Of a DNA stretch of 64,000 bases, positions 28,601 to 36,921 are shown one piece after another. This DNA is from RFXV01 sp038150465 (GTDB taxonomy: Bacteria > Bacteroidota > Bacteroidia > Flavobacteriales > Schleiferiaceae), in contig JAYOTP010000009.1 in NCBI GenBank assembly GCA_038150465.1, positions 1 through 64,000 on the forward strand, written 5' to 3'. The number at the start of each line of letters is the position of its first letter. Within the stretch, counting starts at the first letter, position 1. The notes beneath the pieces are model-generated. The model had not been told where the DNA came from. It worked only from the letters and a program-made list of their open reading frames with translations, and ran no database searches. A program made the translations under genes and the position numbers.

Positions 28601-31139
28601 ANNNNNNNNNNNNNNNNNNNNNNNNNNNNNNNNNNNNNNNNNNNNNNNNNNNNNNNNNNNNNNNNNNNNNNNNNNNNNNNNNNNNNNNNNNNNNNNNNNN
28701 NCCGCAATCGGCTTGCACGTATACATCATAGCTCGTCGATGCGTTCAATCCGGTCAGGGTGGTGGTATCATTTATGGCTTGCACTGTTGTACCTGTGCTC
28801 AAGCTGAACCCAACCGCTCCGTATTCCACTTTCCATCCAGTGGACGATCCTCCGTCCCAATAGATCGTCGCATCACTACTGGTCGTGGATAGGACATTTA
28901 GATTGGTGGGCGCTACACATGGGTTGGAAGAGCAATTGACCGCAAACGATCCCAGGTTGTTTCCTGTGGCGAAACTCGATCCCGATGAACGACCGAATAT
29001 AGGATTCCCGTTAACTGCGTCGAGTATGGTAAAACCAATTTCTGTTGGGTAGTTTCCTGCGCTCTCTGCAATGAGATCAGCCGTGAAGCCATCACAGAGG
29101 GTGACGGTGGCTGATGCAGAACTGCCAGAGGTGAATCCGTTTCCAAATGTGGAGATCAGCGTACCATTTTGATAAATACCAATCACGGCACCGTTCCATC
29201 CATCCCCATAAGAGTCCGTCATATTGATGGTGTAGGTGCAGCTATTTCCACCACAGGCCGTGGTAAAATCAGGGCCATTTTTCGCCAGTGAAGTGTCCGT
29301 TCCGCAAACCCTGTAGTACTTGAAAGAGTATGCCGTGAGTGGATTCAGGCCACTGATCACTGTGGTGTCGTTTCCAACGGCCGTCTTGGAGATAAAGGTT
29401 CCGGTTCCTATTGAAAATCCTTGAGGCCCATATTCGATCAGGTAGTTCCTCGTGGCGGTATTGGCGGTCAGCATAAAGATGGTCGCCGTAGTGGATGTGA
29501 CACCTGAGACGCCGATCTGGCTGTTGAACGGACAAGCAGTGGAGGCCAAAGCCGACTGGACTGCAGCCTGCGCATTGACACGACCGTAACCCAATTCATT
29601 GCTCCACGTTCCATTCGGATTTCCGCTTGTGTAGGTATATCCGCCAGCTTTGTCGCAAGTGGATTCCAGGATATCCCGCGCATTGGTTTCGGTGAGTGTA
29701 CGATCTGCGGATAGGATGAGCGCCATCACACCGGCGGCATTTGGACAGGCAGAGGAGGTTCCGTTGAACGAACCGGTATAATCTCCTGTGCTGTAGCCAT
29801 TGGAACCGGCGATGTCGGTAGCCGCGATCTTTACCCCGGGAGCAGCCACATCCAGTCCTGTTCCGTAGTTGGAGCCCCACCAGGTTTCGCCATCACATGA
29901 ACTGGGGTTCTTTCGCTCACCGCACATGCTCATGGCTGCGACAGAGATCACATCTGAAAGCGTGGCTGGGTAGCTGACGGCCGAATTATCATTGCCGGCT
30001 GCAAAAAGTACCGGTGCTCCTTTACCACTTCTGCCCGAATTGACAGCGTTGGAAATGGGGCTATTGATCAGGCTCGAATTTCCTCCCCCGCCCCAGCTGT
30101 TACTGAGAATATCCGCCCCTGCCGTCTGCCAGGACCAGGTAATGGAGTTTCCAATGATGGAATTGGAAGTGACCCAGCTCGATCCGCTTGAATACGCGAT
30201 CCGTACGGGGATGATCTTACTGCCATAGGCCACACCGGCCGTTCCGATATTGTTGTTGCCAACGGCTGCCACGATGCCTGCACAAGCGGTTCCGTGTGCA
30301 TCATCATTGATCGCATCGCCAGCAGTTATTCCATGACCATCGAAACCAGGAAGCATATTGGCCAGGAGATCGGGGTGGTCGAGATCCACACCTTCATCCA
30401 GGATGGCCACTTTGATGAATGGTTTTCCAGTTGTGCCGTTCCATGCATTGAAGACACTCATGTCTTCCCCTGGCGTTCCGTTGTACTGGATGGAACTGCC
30501 TGTATTGTTCAGCGACCACTGATAATTGATCAAATTGTCATTCGTGGTCATCTTCTTGAGCAACTTGAGCATGTCTGGCTCGGACCAGTCCACCACGCCT
30601 TCGCCCTGAAGCATATTGGAAAAGGCCACAGGATCCAGTGTCGAGTTCTTGTGGAACACCAATTCCATCAGGTCGGGCATGAAGCTTTCACCGGCTTCCT
30701 CGTAACCAAACTGCGCCGCCTTCTGGCTGAGGTAGCCGCGCTGACGTACATCTTTTAGCTGTACGAAAACCCGATCGAGGGGAAATTCATTGGTTCCGTC
30801 GCCAAATACCATCCCGCGGGCGGCATACAGCACCTGTGGAAGTGCCTGCAGCGTATTCAGTATCTGCTTCTCAGAGTTCTGACTTTGCACTCGGATCAGG
30901 GAGACCTCAGGGGAAGGCAGGTGTTCGATAGCGCCCACTATGCCCGTGTTGTACAGGAGCTGATCCTTTCGACTTTCAGAAACGCCGGATTCAAAACGCA
31001 CGAGCCAGCGATCAGCAGACAGCTTATAGGTATTGATCTGGTCTTTGGTGATGATAGATCGATCTGCCGTTTGAACGGACTCCTGTCCAAAGGCAAGGAG
31101 GCCGATCATACAAAGGAGGCTGAGTAGTGCGTTCTTCAT
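25678..31139 (-). CDS. Giant secreted S8 (subtilisin-like) serine peptidase with FN3 and MAM-like domains and T9SS type A signal (interrupted by assembly gap)
   Basis: One gene of about 1768 residues once the gap at 28602-28701 is closed by its 55-bp overlap. In order: signal peptide (MKNALLSLLCMIGLLAFGQ), a propeptide-like region, and an S8 catalytic domain with the triad D248 (AILDEGVD), H282 (DAHGTACAG) and S462 (NGTSSACPNAAG). Then come FN3 modules (about 535-625, 740-825, 995-1080, 1265-1350) alternating with MAM-like jelly rolls (about 825-990 and 1080-1265) and a SYGDGWNG-type module near 630. A T9SS type A tail covers the last 72 residues (YAIYPNPANDLLHVSAG). The triad is intact, so an active extracellular peptidase is expected. 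A 20-bp tandem repeat lies just upstream and a strong terminator just downstream. Confidence 0.92.
28547..28756. other. Scaffold gap of 100 N flanked by an identical 55-bp overlap
   Basis: N bases fill 28602-28701. Bases 28547-28601 (beginning ccgcaatcggcttgcacgta) recur exactly at 28702-28756. The repeat length is the same 55 as at the first gap, and collapse restores the frame of the S8 gene. The gap falls in an FN3 module, where near-repeats within the gene could also have broken the assembly, so loss of a module cannot be excluded. Confidence 0.9.
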
Positions 31140-31200
31140 GGATGCTGCTTTTAGGTTAGGCGATGAAGGTCTTCTTTCTGTTGTTGTGTTCCAATGCGTT

Positions 31201-31256
31201 CTGAGGATTCGGTCGGTTTCCTGAGAATTCGGTCGATTTCCTGAGAATTCGGTCAG
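31201..31256. repeat. Three tandem copies of a 20-bp repeat upstream of the S8 peptidase gene
   Basis: Copies at 31201-31220 (ctgaggattcggtcggtttc), 31221-31240 (ctgagaattcggtcgatttc) and 31241-31256 (first 14 bases identical, then diverging). The period is exactly 20 bases. On the minus strand the core reads GACCGAATTCTCAGG. The array lies 62-117 bases before the ATG of the S8 gene, in the 248-base region between it and the M16 terminator. The position and helical period suggest binding sites for a regulator. Confidence 0.85.
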
Positions 31257-31340
31257 CACATGCAATTGATTGAAATCAACCGCGTACAATTGCTTGTTGT
31301 TTAGGTTAATAGGCCATTAAGTTAATTGATGTTTAACAAA

Positions 31341-31370
31341 AAAAAAAGCCCGGCCAAAGCCGGGCATGCT
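31341..31370 (-). terminator. Rho-independent terminator of the M16 gene pair
   Basis: Stem gcccggc (31348-31354), loop caaa, stem gccgggc (31359-31365). On the minus strand it is followed by about ten T residues. It ends the transcript of the M16 genes 23 bases after their stop. Confidence 0.9.
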
Positions 31371-31387
31371 GTTTCAAGAATGAGTGG

Positions 31388-33451
31388 TCAGTCAAATAGG
31401 CTGTTCTCCACAGAGCCGTCGATCACGACTTCTTTCAGTTCAAAAGTGATGCTCATTCCAGGGCCAAGCGGTACGCTCACTTGCGTGGGCAGCTGAATGC
31501 CTCCGCGGTCCTCGTAGGAAAGAAAGTCTGTGTTCTGGGTGATCGGGCTGCCGTCTGGTCCTTCTGCACTCTCCTGGGAGCGCAGTTTCAATCCGGTTTC
31601 GGTATCAAAGAAATCATTGGTCACTTCTTCTCCGATACGGACCTCCAAAATATATGCGGGGCGTCCACCTACCTCGCCCATGCCCGATGCCTTGATCTGA
31701 ACGTCATCCCTGCTGCTGTACTCGAGTTCTGGCATCCAGGCCAGTCCTGCTCTCATCGATGCCTGCTGATCTTCAGGGACGGGCATTTCGTTTCCGTTCT
31801 GTTTCATGGTGATCTCCACTCCGTTGCGGATCATTTCAATGCGCCCCATGGGTCCCATGTCCTGAAGCATGTACGCCTTGTCCCGGCCGGAATAGACCTC
31901 TTCACTCTTCAGGGTGAATCCCTGGACGGTTCCCTCTCTTTTCATCCGGATGCTGGCAAGACCCATCAATTTTTCGCGTCCGCCGACAGCCGAGATGTAG
32001 TCTTCGATGATGGTTTCAGCCGTCACTCCTTCCGGGAGTTGTACCGGTGGATCCGTGATATTCCCCTCGAAGTCGTGGTAGGTCAGTGGACCAAACTTCT
32101 CCAGGCTCGATGCGATCTCTGAGGACTTGCCAACCACCGTGATGTAGTAGCCACTGCCGCCCAAATACTTCTGTGCCACCCTTTGGATGTCCTCTTTGCT
32201 GACGGCATCCAGATTGATCAGATAGTTCTCGTAGTATTTATCGTCCAGTCCATACCGAATGGTGTTCAGCGCAAAACCCGATATGGTTGCCGGACGCTCG
32301 AGTGATCGACCAAAGCTTCCCTTGAGCGATTCTTTTGCTGCATTGAGTTCGTCGTCTGTGACCAGGCCGGAAGCCATATTCTGAATTTCCGTCAGTATCT
32401 CCGTGATCGAACTGTCGGTCACCTCATTCCTCGCTTCGACAGTGGCCAAAAAGCGACCGACGTACAAGCTGCTGCTGAAACGGGAGTAAGAGCCATAGGT
32501 GTAGCCCTTGTCTTCTCTGAGGTTCTTGTACAGACGGGCTGTTCCGCCGCCTCCGAGGATCTGATTCATCACCCGCATGGCCATGTGGTCTGAGGTCTCG
32601 GGCTTGAGGTCGATGACATGGGCGATCTTGACCACGCTCTGAACCGATGAGGGGCGATCCACGATGTGTACTTCGTTGGCATCGATCTGTGCAGGCATTT
32701 CGGGCATCTGCTCCTTGATTGCCGTGGCTTCCCAGTCTCCGAAGTACTTCTTGACCAATTTTTTGGCTTCCTTTTTCTTGATATCCCCAACGATGGTCAG
32801 GTACGAATTGACCGGGCTGAACCAATTGGCATAAAGCCCTTTGACATCCTGCAGGGAGACATTCTCCAAGGAGGATGTGGTCATGAATTGTCCGTAGGGA
32901 TGTTCCTTTCCGTACAGAACTGTACTGAGCAGGTTGGAGGAAATGCTCCCCGGGTCGTCCTTGCTCGATTCGATCCCGCTTTTGGATTGATTGACGAGCT
33001 TGTCGAATGATTCCTGGGGCCAGGAAGGTTCCCGGACCACCTCTGCCAATAAGGAAATAAGCTTTTCCTTGTACTTGCTCAGGCCGCTTGCCGAGGCACC
33101 GCCCGCATAGGCCGAGAGATTGGCGCCCATGAAGTCGATCTCCTCATCGAGTTCGGCTTTGCTCCTTTGGAGGGTTCCTTCGGTGAGCATTCCGCCGAGC
33201 ATGTCGGCGATGCCTGCCTGATCGCCTTCGTTCAGTGGTTTGCGGTCCATGAACAGACGGAAAGAGACGCGTGGGAGTTTGCTGTTCGACACGACGATCA
33301 CGGTCATGCCATTCTTCATGGTGAAGGTCTTGGCCTTGCCGATCTTGATCGGACGTTCAGGCGCAGGTTGGGGCCTTATGCTCCGGTCGAGCTGTGCTGA
33401 AGCGTCTACAACGGCAAAGAGCAATAGGAAACTGAGAATGATATTTTTCAT
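31388..33451 (-). CDS. M16 peptidase-like protein without zinc motif, fused to a C-terminal LolA-like domain
   Basis: A 687-residue secreted protein (signal MKNIILSFLLLFAVVDASAQ). The M16 halves span about residues 35-460 and keep the second-half motif GGGGTARLYKNLREDKGYTYG. At the place of the zinc motif HxxEH, however, it reads AGIADMLGGMLTEGT, so the metal site is absent. This is the pattern of the regulatory beta subunit of two-subunit M16 peptidases. An additional domain of some 210 residues (starting IIEDYISAVGGREKL) resembles the lipoprotein-sorting LolA fold often found in Bacteroidota; this is a family impression, not a search. It lies 22 bases downstream of the active M16 gene. Confidence 0.88.
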   Translation of the reverse strand: MKNIILSFLLLFAVVDASAQLDRSIRPQPAPERPIKIGKAKTFTMKNGMTVIVVSNSKLPRVSFRLFMDRKPLNEGDQAGIADMLGGMLTEGTLQRSKAELDEEIDFMGANLSAYAGGASASGLSKYKEKLISLLAEVVREPSWPQESFDKLVNQSKSGIESSKDDPGSISSNLLSTVLYGKEHPYGQFMTTSSLENVSLQDVKGLYANWFSPVNSYLTIVGDIKKKEAKKLVKKYFGDWEATAIKEQMPEMPAQIDANEVHIVDRPSSVQSVVKIAHVIDLKPETSDHMAMRVMNQILGGGGTARLYKNLREDKGYTYGSYSRFSSSLYVGRFLATVEARNEVTDSSITEILTEIQNMASGLVTDDELNAAKESLKGSFGRSLERPATISGFALNTIRYGLDDKYYENYLINLDAVSKEDIQRVAQKYLGGSGYYITVVGKSSEIASSLEKFGPLTYHDFEGNITDPPVQLPEGVTAETIIEDYISAVGGREKLMGLASIRMKREGTVQGFTLKSEEVYSGRDKAYMLQDMGPMGRIEMIRNGVEITMKQNGNEMPVPEDQQASMRAGLAWMPELEYSSRDDVQIKASGMGEVGGRPAYILEVRIGEEVTNDFFDTETGLKLRSQESAEGPDGSPITQNTDFLSYEDRGGIQLPTQVSVPLGPGMSITFELKEVVIDGSVENSLFD

Positions 33452-33473
33452 GCGTTCTATCTGTTGGATACGT

Positions 33474-34799
33474 TCAGAGTTGTTCTTCTTTTTCAGCAGG
33501 CAGATACTCGAGTACCACGAGGTTGTCCGTGGTCAGGTACTTTTTTGCGACGCGCTGCAGGTCGGCTGGGGTCAGTTTTCTATACCGTTCGATCTCTGTG
33601 TTGATCAGAGAGGCATCGCCGTAGTAGGTGTGGTAATCTGCAAGGCTTTCTGCGATCCCTGACATGGAAGAGTTGCTGCTGATAAAGCCGCTCTCCAGTT
33701 GATTTTGAAGCTTTTGGAATTCCTTTTCCCCAATGGGCTCGGTTTTGAGCCGCTCCACTTCTTCCATGATGCTCGCCTCCAGTGATTCGAGGCTCTTGCC
33801 CTGATTGGCCAGGGCCAGGCTGATCAGCATACCGGCCTTCTCCATTTGGAAAGGGAAGGCGAATACCTGCACCGCACTTTGCTCTTCATCCACCATCCGT
33901 TTGTACAAGCGGCTGCTTTGGCCAGAGGCCATGATCTGAGCAAGCATGCTGATGGCGTAGGCATCTTCTTCGGTCTGACCCGGCGTACGGAATCCCATGA
34001 AAAGCCCTTCGAGTTGGATGTTGTCGTACACTGTTTGGCGTACTCCTCCGGCTGGAAGTGGAGGCATTACGAAGTCGGGCTGGACCACATCTGCTCCCCG
34101 TGGGATGGAGCCGAAGTACTTTTCGATCCAGGCCTTGGTCTGTTCGATGTCCAGATCTCCAGCAATGGAAAGCGTTGCATTGTTCGGCACGTAGAACTGC
34201 TTGTAGAACTGCATGAATTCCTCGAGTTGGGCTGCATTGAGATCTTCCATGCTTCCGATGGGCACCCACTCGTAAATGGAGCCTGGGAATGCTTCGCGGA
34301 AGATCTTTTCCTGGAAGGACATATAGGGCTGGTTGTCGATGCGCAGCCTTTTTTCTTCTTTGACCACTTCGCGCTGGGTTTCCACTCCTTCGTTGTTGAT
34401 CTTGGCATGGAGCATGCGTTCCGATTCCAGCCACAGTCCGAGTTCCAATCTGTTGGATGGAAGGATCTCGAAGTAGAAGGTCCTGTCCTGGCTTGTATTG
34501 GCATTCAGTGCACCTCCATTGGCCTGAACGATCTCGGAATATTCTCCGCGACCGATATTCTCACTCCCTTCGAAGAGCAGGTGCTCAAAGAAGTGTGCAA
34601 AACCAGTACGTCCTTTGACCTCATTCTTGGACCCCACATGATAGAGTACAGTGACCGCAGCGATCGGCGTTGAATTGTCTTGATGAAGAATGACATGCAG
34701 TCCGTTGTCGAGGTCATACTCCTCGAATTCAATGTTTTTCTGCCCGTACATCCAAATGGATGATCCCAGGCAAAGTATCCATAGAAGCTTGTGATTCAT
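33474..34799 (-). CDS. M16 family zinc metallopeptidase (catalytic subunit)
   Basis: A 441-residue secreted peptidase (signal MNHKLLWILCLGSSIWMYGQ). The inverted zinc motif HFFEH is at 69-73, with the further glutamate in the expected downstream helix (ETQREVVKEEKRLR). This completes the pitrilysin-type site. The C-terminal half has the substrate-binding segment ASGQSSRLYKRMVDEEQ. With the following zinc-less homologue it resembles the alpha and beta subunits of mitochondrial processing peptidase-type dimers, here in the periplasm. The ATG at 34799 begins a clear signal peptide; the frame open to 34856 adds nothing recognisable. It is divergent from rsgA. Confidence 0.93.
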   Translation of the reverse strand: MNHKLLWILCLGSSIWMYGQKNIEFEEYDLDNGLHVILHQDNSTPIAAVTVLYHVGSKNEVKGRTGFAHFFEHLLFEGSENIGRGEYSEIVQANGGALNANTSQDRTFYFEILPSNRLELGLWLESERMLHAKINNEGVETQREVVKEEKRLRIDNQPYMSFQEKIFREAFPGSIYEWVPIGSMEDLNAAQLEEFMQFYKQFYVPNNATLSIAGDLDIEQTKAWIEKYFGSIPRGADVVQPDFVMPPLPAGGVRQTVYDNIQLEGLFMGFRTPGQTEEDAYAISMLAQIMASGQSSRLYKRMVDEEQSAVQVFAFPFQMEKAGMLISLALANQGKSLESLEASIMEEVERLKTEPIGEKEFQKLQNQLESGFISSNSSMSGIAESLADYHTYYGDASLINTEIERYRKLTPADLQRVAKKYLTTDNLVVLEYLPAEKEEQL

Positions 34800-34866
34800 G
34801 GAGATTGGTTTGATGATTTTTTCAAGCCTTAAAGATATGGCTTCAGTGCAGAGCAAATGGAACGAA

Positions 34867-34897
34867 TTGGTCGCCGGGGTGGAAGTACCGAACTTTG
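34867..34897 (+). promoter_or_regulatory. Candidate promoter of rsgA
   Basis: TTG at 34867-34869, a 20-base spacer and GAACTTTG at 34890-34897, which fits TAnnTTTG except for the first base. The GTG proposed as the rsgA start follows six bases later. The TTG at 34895, the alternative start, would lie inside this element. Confidence 0.4.
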
Positions 34898-34903
34898 CTT
34901 TTC

Positions 34904-35833
34904 GTGCAGAAGGCGAAGGTCATAAGATCCACTGGCAGCTGGTACCGGTTGCGCACTGAGGCGGGCGAAGAAATTTCCTGCCGACTTGCCGGCCAGTTCC
35001 GTGCAAAGGGCATTCAGAACACCAATCCGGTGGCTGTGGGCGATCAGGTTGCCTTCAGTACGGACGGCAAGGGTACAGCGGTCATCCGGGAGATCGATGC
35101 CCGGAAGAATTACCTGATCCGCAAGTCAGTGAATCTCGCCAAGCGAGCACACATCATCGCTGCCAACCTCGATCAAAGCTTTCTGATCGTATCCCTTGTT
35201 CCACCCAGGACGAATTATGGTTTCATCGATCGTTTTTTGGTCACATGTGAGGCCTATGGCATCTCCACGCATTTGGTGGTCAACAAGTCCGACCTCCATG
35301 GCCCGGAAGCCGAACAGGAACTGGTCTATTTGGAGAAGGCCTACCGCTCTGCTGGATACCAGGTGTGGACGGTGAGTGCGCATACGGGAAAAGGGGTGGA
35401 GGAACTGCGCGCTCAGATGAAGGGCCAGGTGAATCTGCTCAGCGGAAATTCGGGTGTTGGGAAAAGCAGTCTGATCAACCGTCTGGATCCTTCATTGGAA
35501 CTGCGTACGCAAGAGATCAGCGCAGCCCATCAGCTCGGGCAGCACACGACCACCTTTGCTGAGATGTTTCCGCTCGTGTCAGGAGGCGATGTGATCGATA
35601 CGCCCGGTATCAAGAGTTTTGGCCTGCTCGATATGGAGAAGCAGGAGATCGGACATTATTTCCCTGAACTTTTCGCCCTTTCCGCTTCCTGTCGCTTCTC
35701 AAATTGCATGCATATGGAAGAGCCGGGCTGTGCGGTCCGGGAGGCCTACGAGCATCAGCAACTGGCGCCAACGCGCTACGAGAACTACGTCAAGATCCTT
35801 TCCGGTGAAGACGAGGAATCTGTTTACCGTTAA
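34904..35833 (+). CDS. rsgA: Ribosome small-subunit-dependent GTPase A
   Basis: A 309-residue circularly permuted GTPase that helps mature the 30S subunit. Motifs come in the permuted order: NKSD (G4), then GNSGVGKSS (G1), then DTPG (G3). An N-terminal OB fold (KVIRSTGSWYRLR) precedes, and a C-terminal zinc knuckle uses the cysteines and histidine in CRFSNCMHMEEPGC. No ATG fits the N-terminus; GTG at 34904 gives the family length, TTG at 34895 is possible. Three bases separate it from dtd, and MazG follows, so this is a three-gene operon. Confidence 0.95.
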   Translation: MQKAKVIRSTGSWYRLRTEAGEEISCRLAGQFRAKGIQNTNPVAVGDQVAFSTDGKGTAVIREIDARKNYLIRKSVNLAKRAHIIAANLDQSFLIVSLVPPRTNYGFIDRFLVTCEAYGISTHLVVNKSDLHGPEAEQELVYLEKAYRSAGYQVWTVSAHTGKGVEELRAQMKGQVNLLSGNSGVGKSSLINRLDPSLELRTQEISAAHQLGQHTTTFAEMFPLVSGGDVIDTPGIKSFGLLDMEKQEIGHYFPELFALSASCRFSNCMHMEEPGCAVREAYEHQQLAPTRYENYVKILSGEDEESVYR

Positions 35834-35836
35834 GCC

Positions 35837-36286
35837 ATGCGCATACTGATCCAACGGGTAAAAAAAGCGCGGGTATGCGTTTCGGAGCGAGAAGTCGGTG
35901 CCATTGGTCATGGCCTTTTGTTGTTCATCGGGGTCTCGGCAGACGATACGCTCGAAGACATTCAGTACCTCCAGCGTAAAGTATTGGGAATGCGGCTGTT
36001 CTCAGACGAGGCAGGAAAGATGAATCTCTGTCTGGAGCAAGTTCAGGGAGAGGTGCTTTGTGTTTCTCAGTTCACGCTTTTTGCCCGAACGAAAAAGGGA
36101 AACCGACCGAGTTTCGTGGACTCAGCGCCTCCGGAACAGGCTGAGCGTTTGTATGAAGATTTCGTATCTGTACTTCGGGAACAGGGAGTGAATGTGGCCA
36201 CTGGTATTTTCGGAGCGCACATGGAAGTGGAATCGATCAATGATGGACCCGTTACCATTTGGATGGACAGCAGAGACAAAGAATAA
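35837..36286 (+). CDS. dtd: D-aminoacyl-tRNA deacylase
   Basis: A 149-residue homodimeric enzyme that frees tRNA from wrongly attached D-amino acids and glycine. The catalytic SQFTL motif and the chirality-sensing loop, here NDGPVTIW, are both present, as is the N-terminal MRILIQRVKKARV. The length equals the standard DTD. It starts three bases after rsgA and is followed 12 bases later by the MazG-like gene; the trio is about translation quality and nucleotide cleaning. Confidence 0.96.
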   Translation: MRILIQRVKKARVCVSEREVGAIGHGLLLFIGVSADDTLEDIQYLQRKVLGMRLFSDEAGKMNLCLEQVQGEVLCVSQFTLFARTKKGNRPSFVDSAPPEQAERLYEDFVSVLREQGVNVATGIFGAHMEVESINDGPVTIWMDSRDKE

Positions 36287-36298
36287 AAAGCAAGAGAT

Positions 36299-36634
36299 AT
36301 GGAGCAGGCGATCGAACAGCTGCAAAAAGAGGTGAATGAGTGGATCGAAGCGCACGGCGTTCGCTACTTCAACGAACTGACCAATATGGCTCAGCTCACA
36401 GAGGAAGTGGGTGAGGTGGCACGGATCATTGCCCGCCGTTACGGGGAACAGAGCGAGAAGGAATCCGATAAGGAAAAAGACCTGGGAGAAGAGCTCGCGG
36501 ACGTCTTGTTCGTTCTGCTTTGTCTGGCGAATCAAACCAATACCGATCTGCAGGCCGCATTCGAGCGGAGGATGGAGGCCAAACGCAGGCGCGATCACGA
36601 CCGCCACCACAACAACCCCAAACTCAGAGGCTGA
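36299..36634 (+). CDS. MazG-like nucleotide pyrophosphohydrolase
   Basis: A 111-residue all-alpha NTP-PPase family protein. The magnesium-binding acidic motifs are EEVGEVARII and, after a charged helix, EELADVLFVLLCLA. Such single-domain proteins hydrolyse nucleoside triphosphates to monophosphates, often as house-cleaning enzymes; the substrate is not predictable. The C-terminal tail RRRDHDRHHNNPKLRG is basic. It is third in the rsgA-dtd operon and converges on atpC, with three bases between the stops. Confidence 0.87.
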   Translation: MEQAIEQLQKEVNEWIEAHGVRYFNELTNMAQLTEEVGEVARIIARRYGEQSEKESDKEKDLGEELADVLFVLLCLANQTNTDLQAAFERRMEAKRRRDHDRHHNNPKLRG

Positions 36635-36637
36635 GTT

Positions 36638-36916
36638 CTAGCTAACGAGTACGATGGCCTTGTTGGCGTTCACTTCAATGACGCCTCCCTTGATGTCCAC
36701 GTAAATAGAGGAGCCCTCGACCCTGAGCCGGTCTGGAAGTTCGTCCGCCGCCAGCGCTTTGGATACGTCCAGTTTCACCGTGCCCTCGGCGAGCGTGGCG
36801 ATGAGCGGCGCGTGCTTGTCCAGGATCTGGAAGAGGCCGTCCTTACCAGGAAGTTGAACTGCCTCGGCCTCGCCCTGATAGAGCTTCTGTTCGGGTGTGA
36901 TGATCTCTACCGTCAT
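36638..36916 (-). CDS. atpC: F1 ATP synthase epsilon subunit, short form
   Basis: A 92-residue protein with only the N-terminal beta-sandwich of epsilon (VEIITPEQKLYQGEAEAVQL). The C-terminal two-helix domain that inhibits ATP hydrolysis in longer forms is missing. It contacts the gamma subunit and the c-ring. It follows atpD by five bases and must be co-translated with it. The pair is separated from the remaining ATP synthase genes, an arrangement common in Flavobacteria-type genomes. Confidence 0.94.
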   Translation of the reverse strand: MTVEIITPEQKLYQGEAEAVQLPGKDGLFQILDKHAPLIATLAEGTVKLDVSKALAADELPDRLRVEGSSIYVDIKGGVIEVNANKAIVLVS

Positions 36917-36921
36917 TCCGA

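Noticed and set aside
28000..28900. FN3 similarity within the S8 gene as recent gene duplication
   Set aside because: Modules differ strongly apart from the gap overlap; such repeats are normal in T9SS cargo.
31201..31256. The 20-bp repeat as a CRISPR array
   Set aside because: Copies are directly adjacent without spacers and no cas gene is near.
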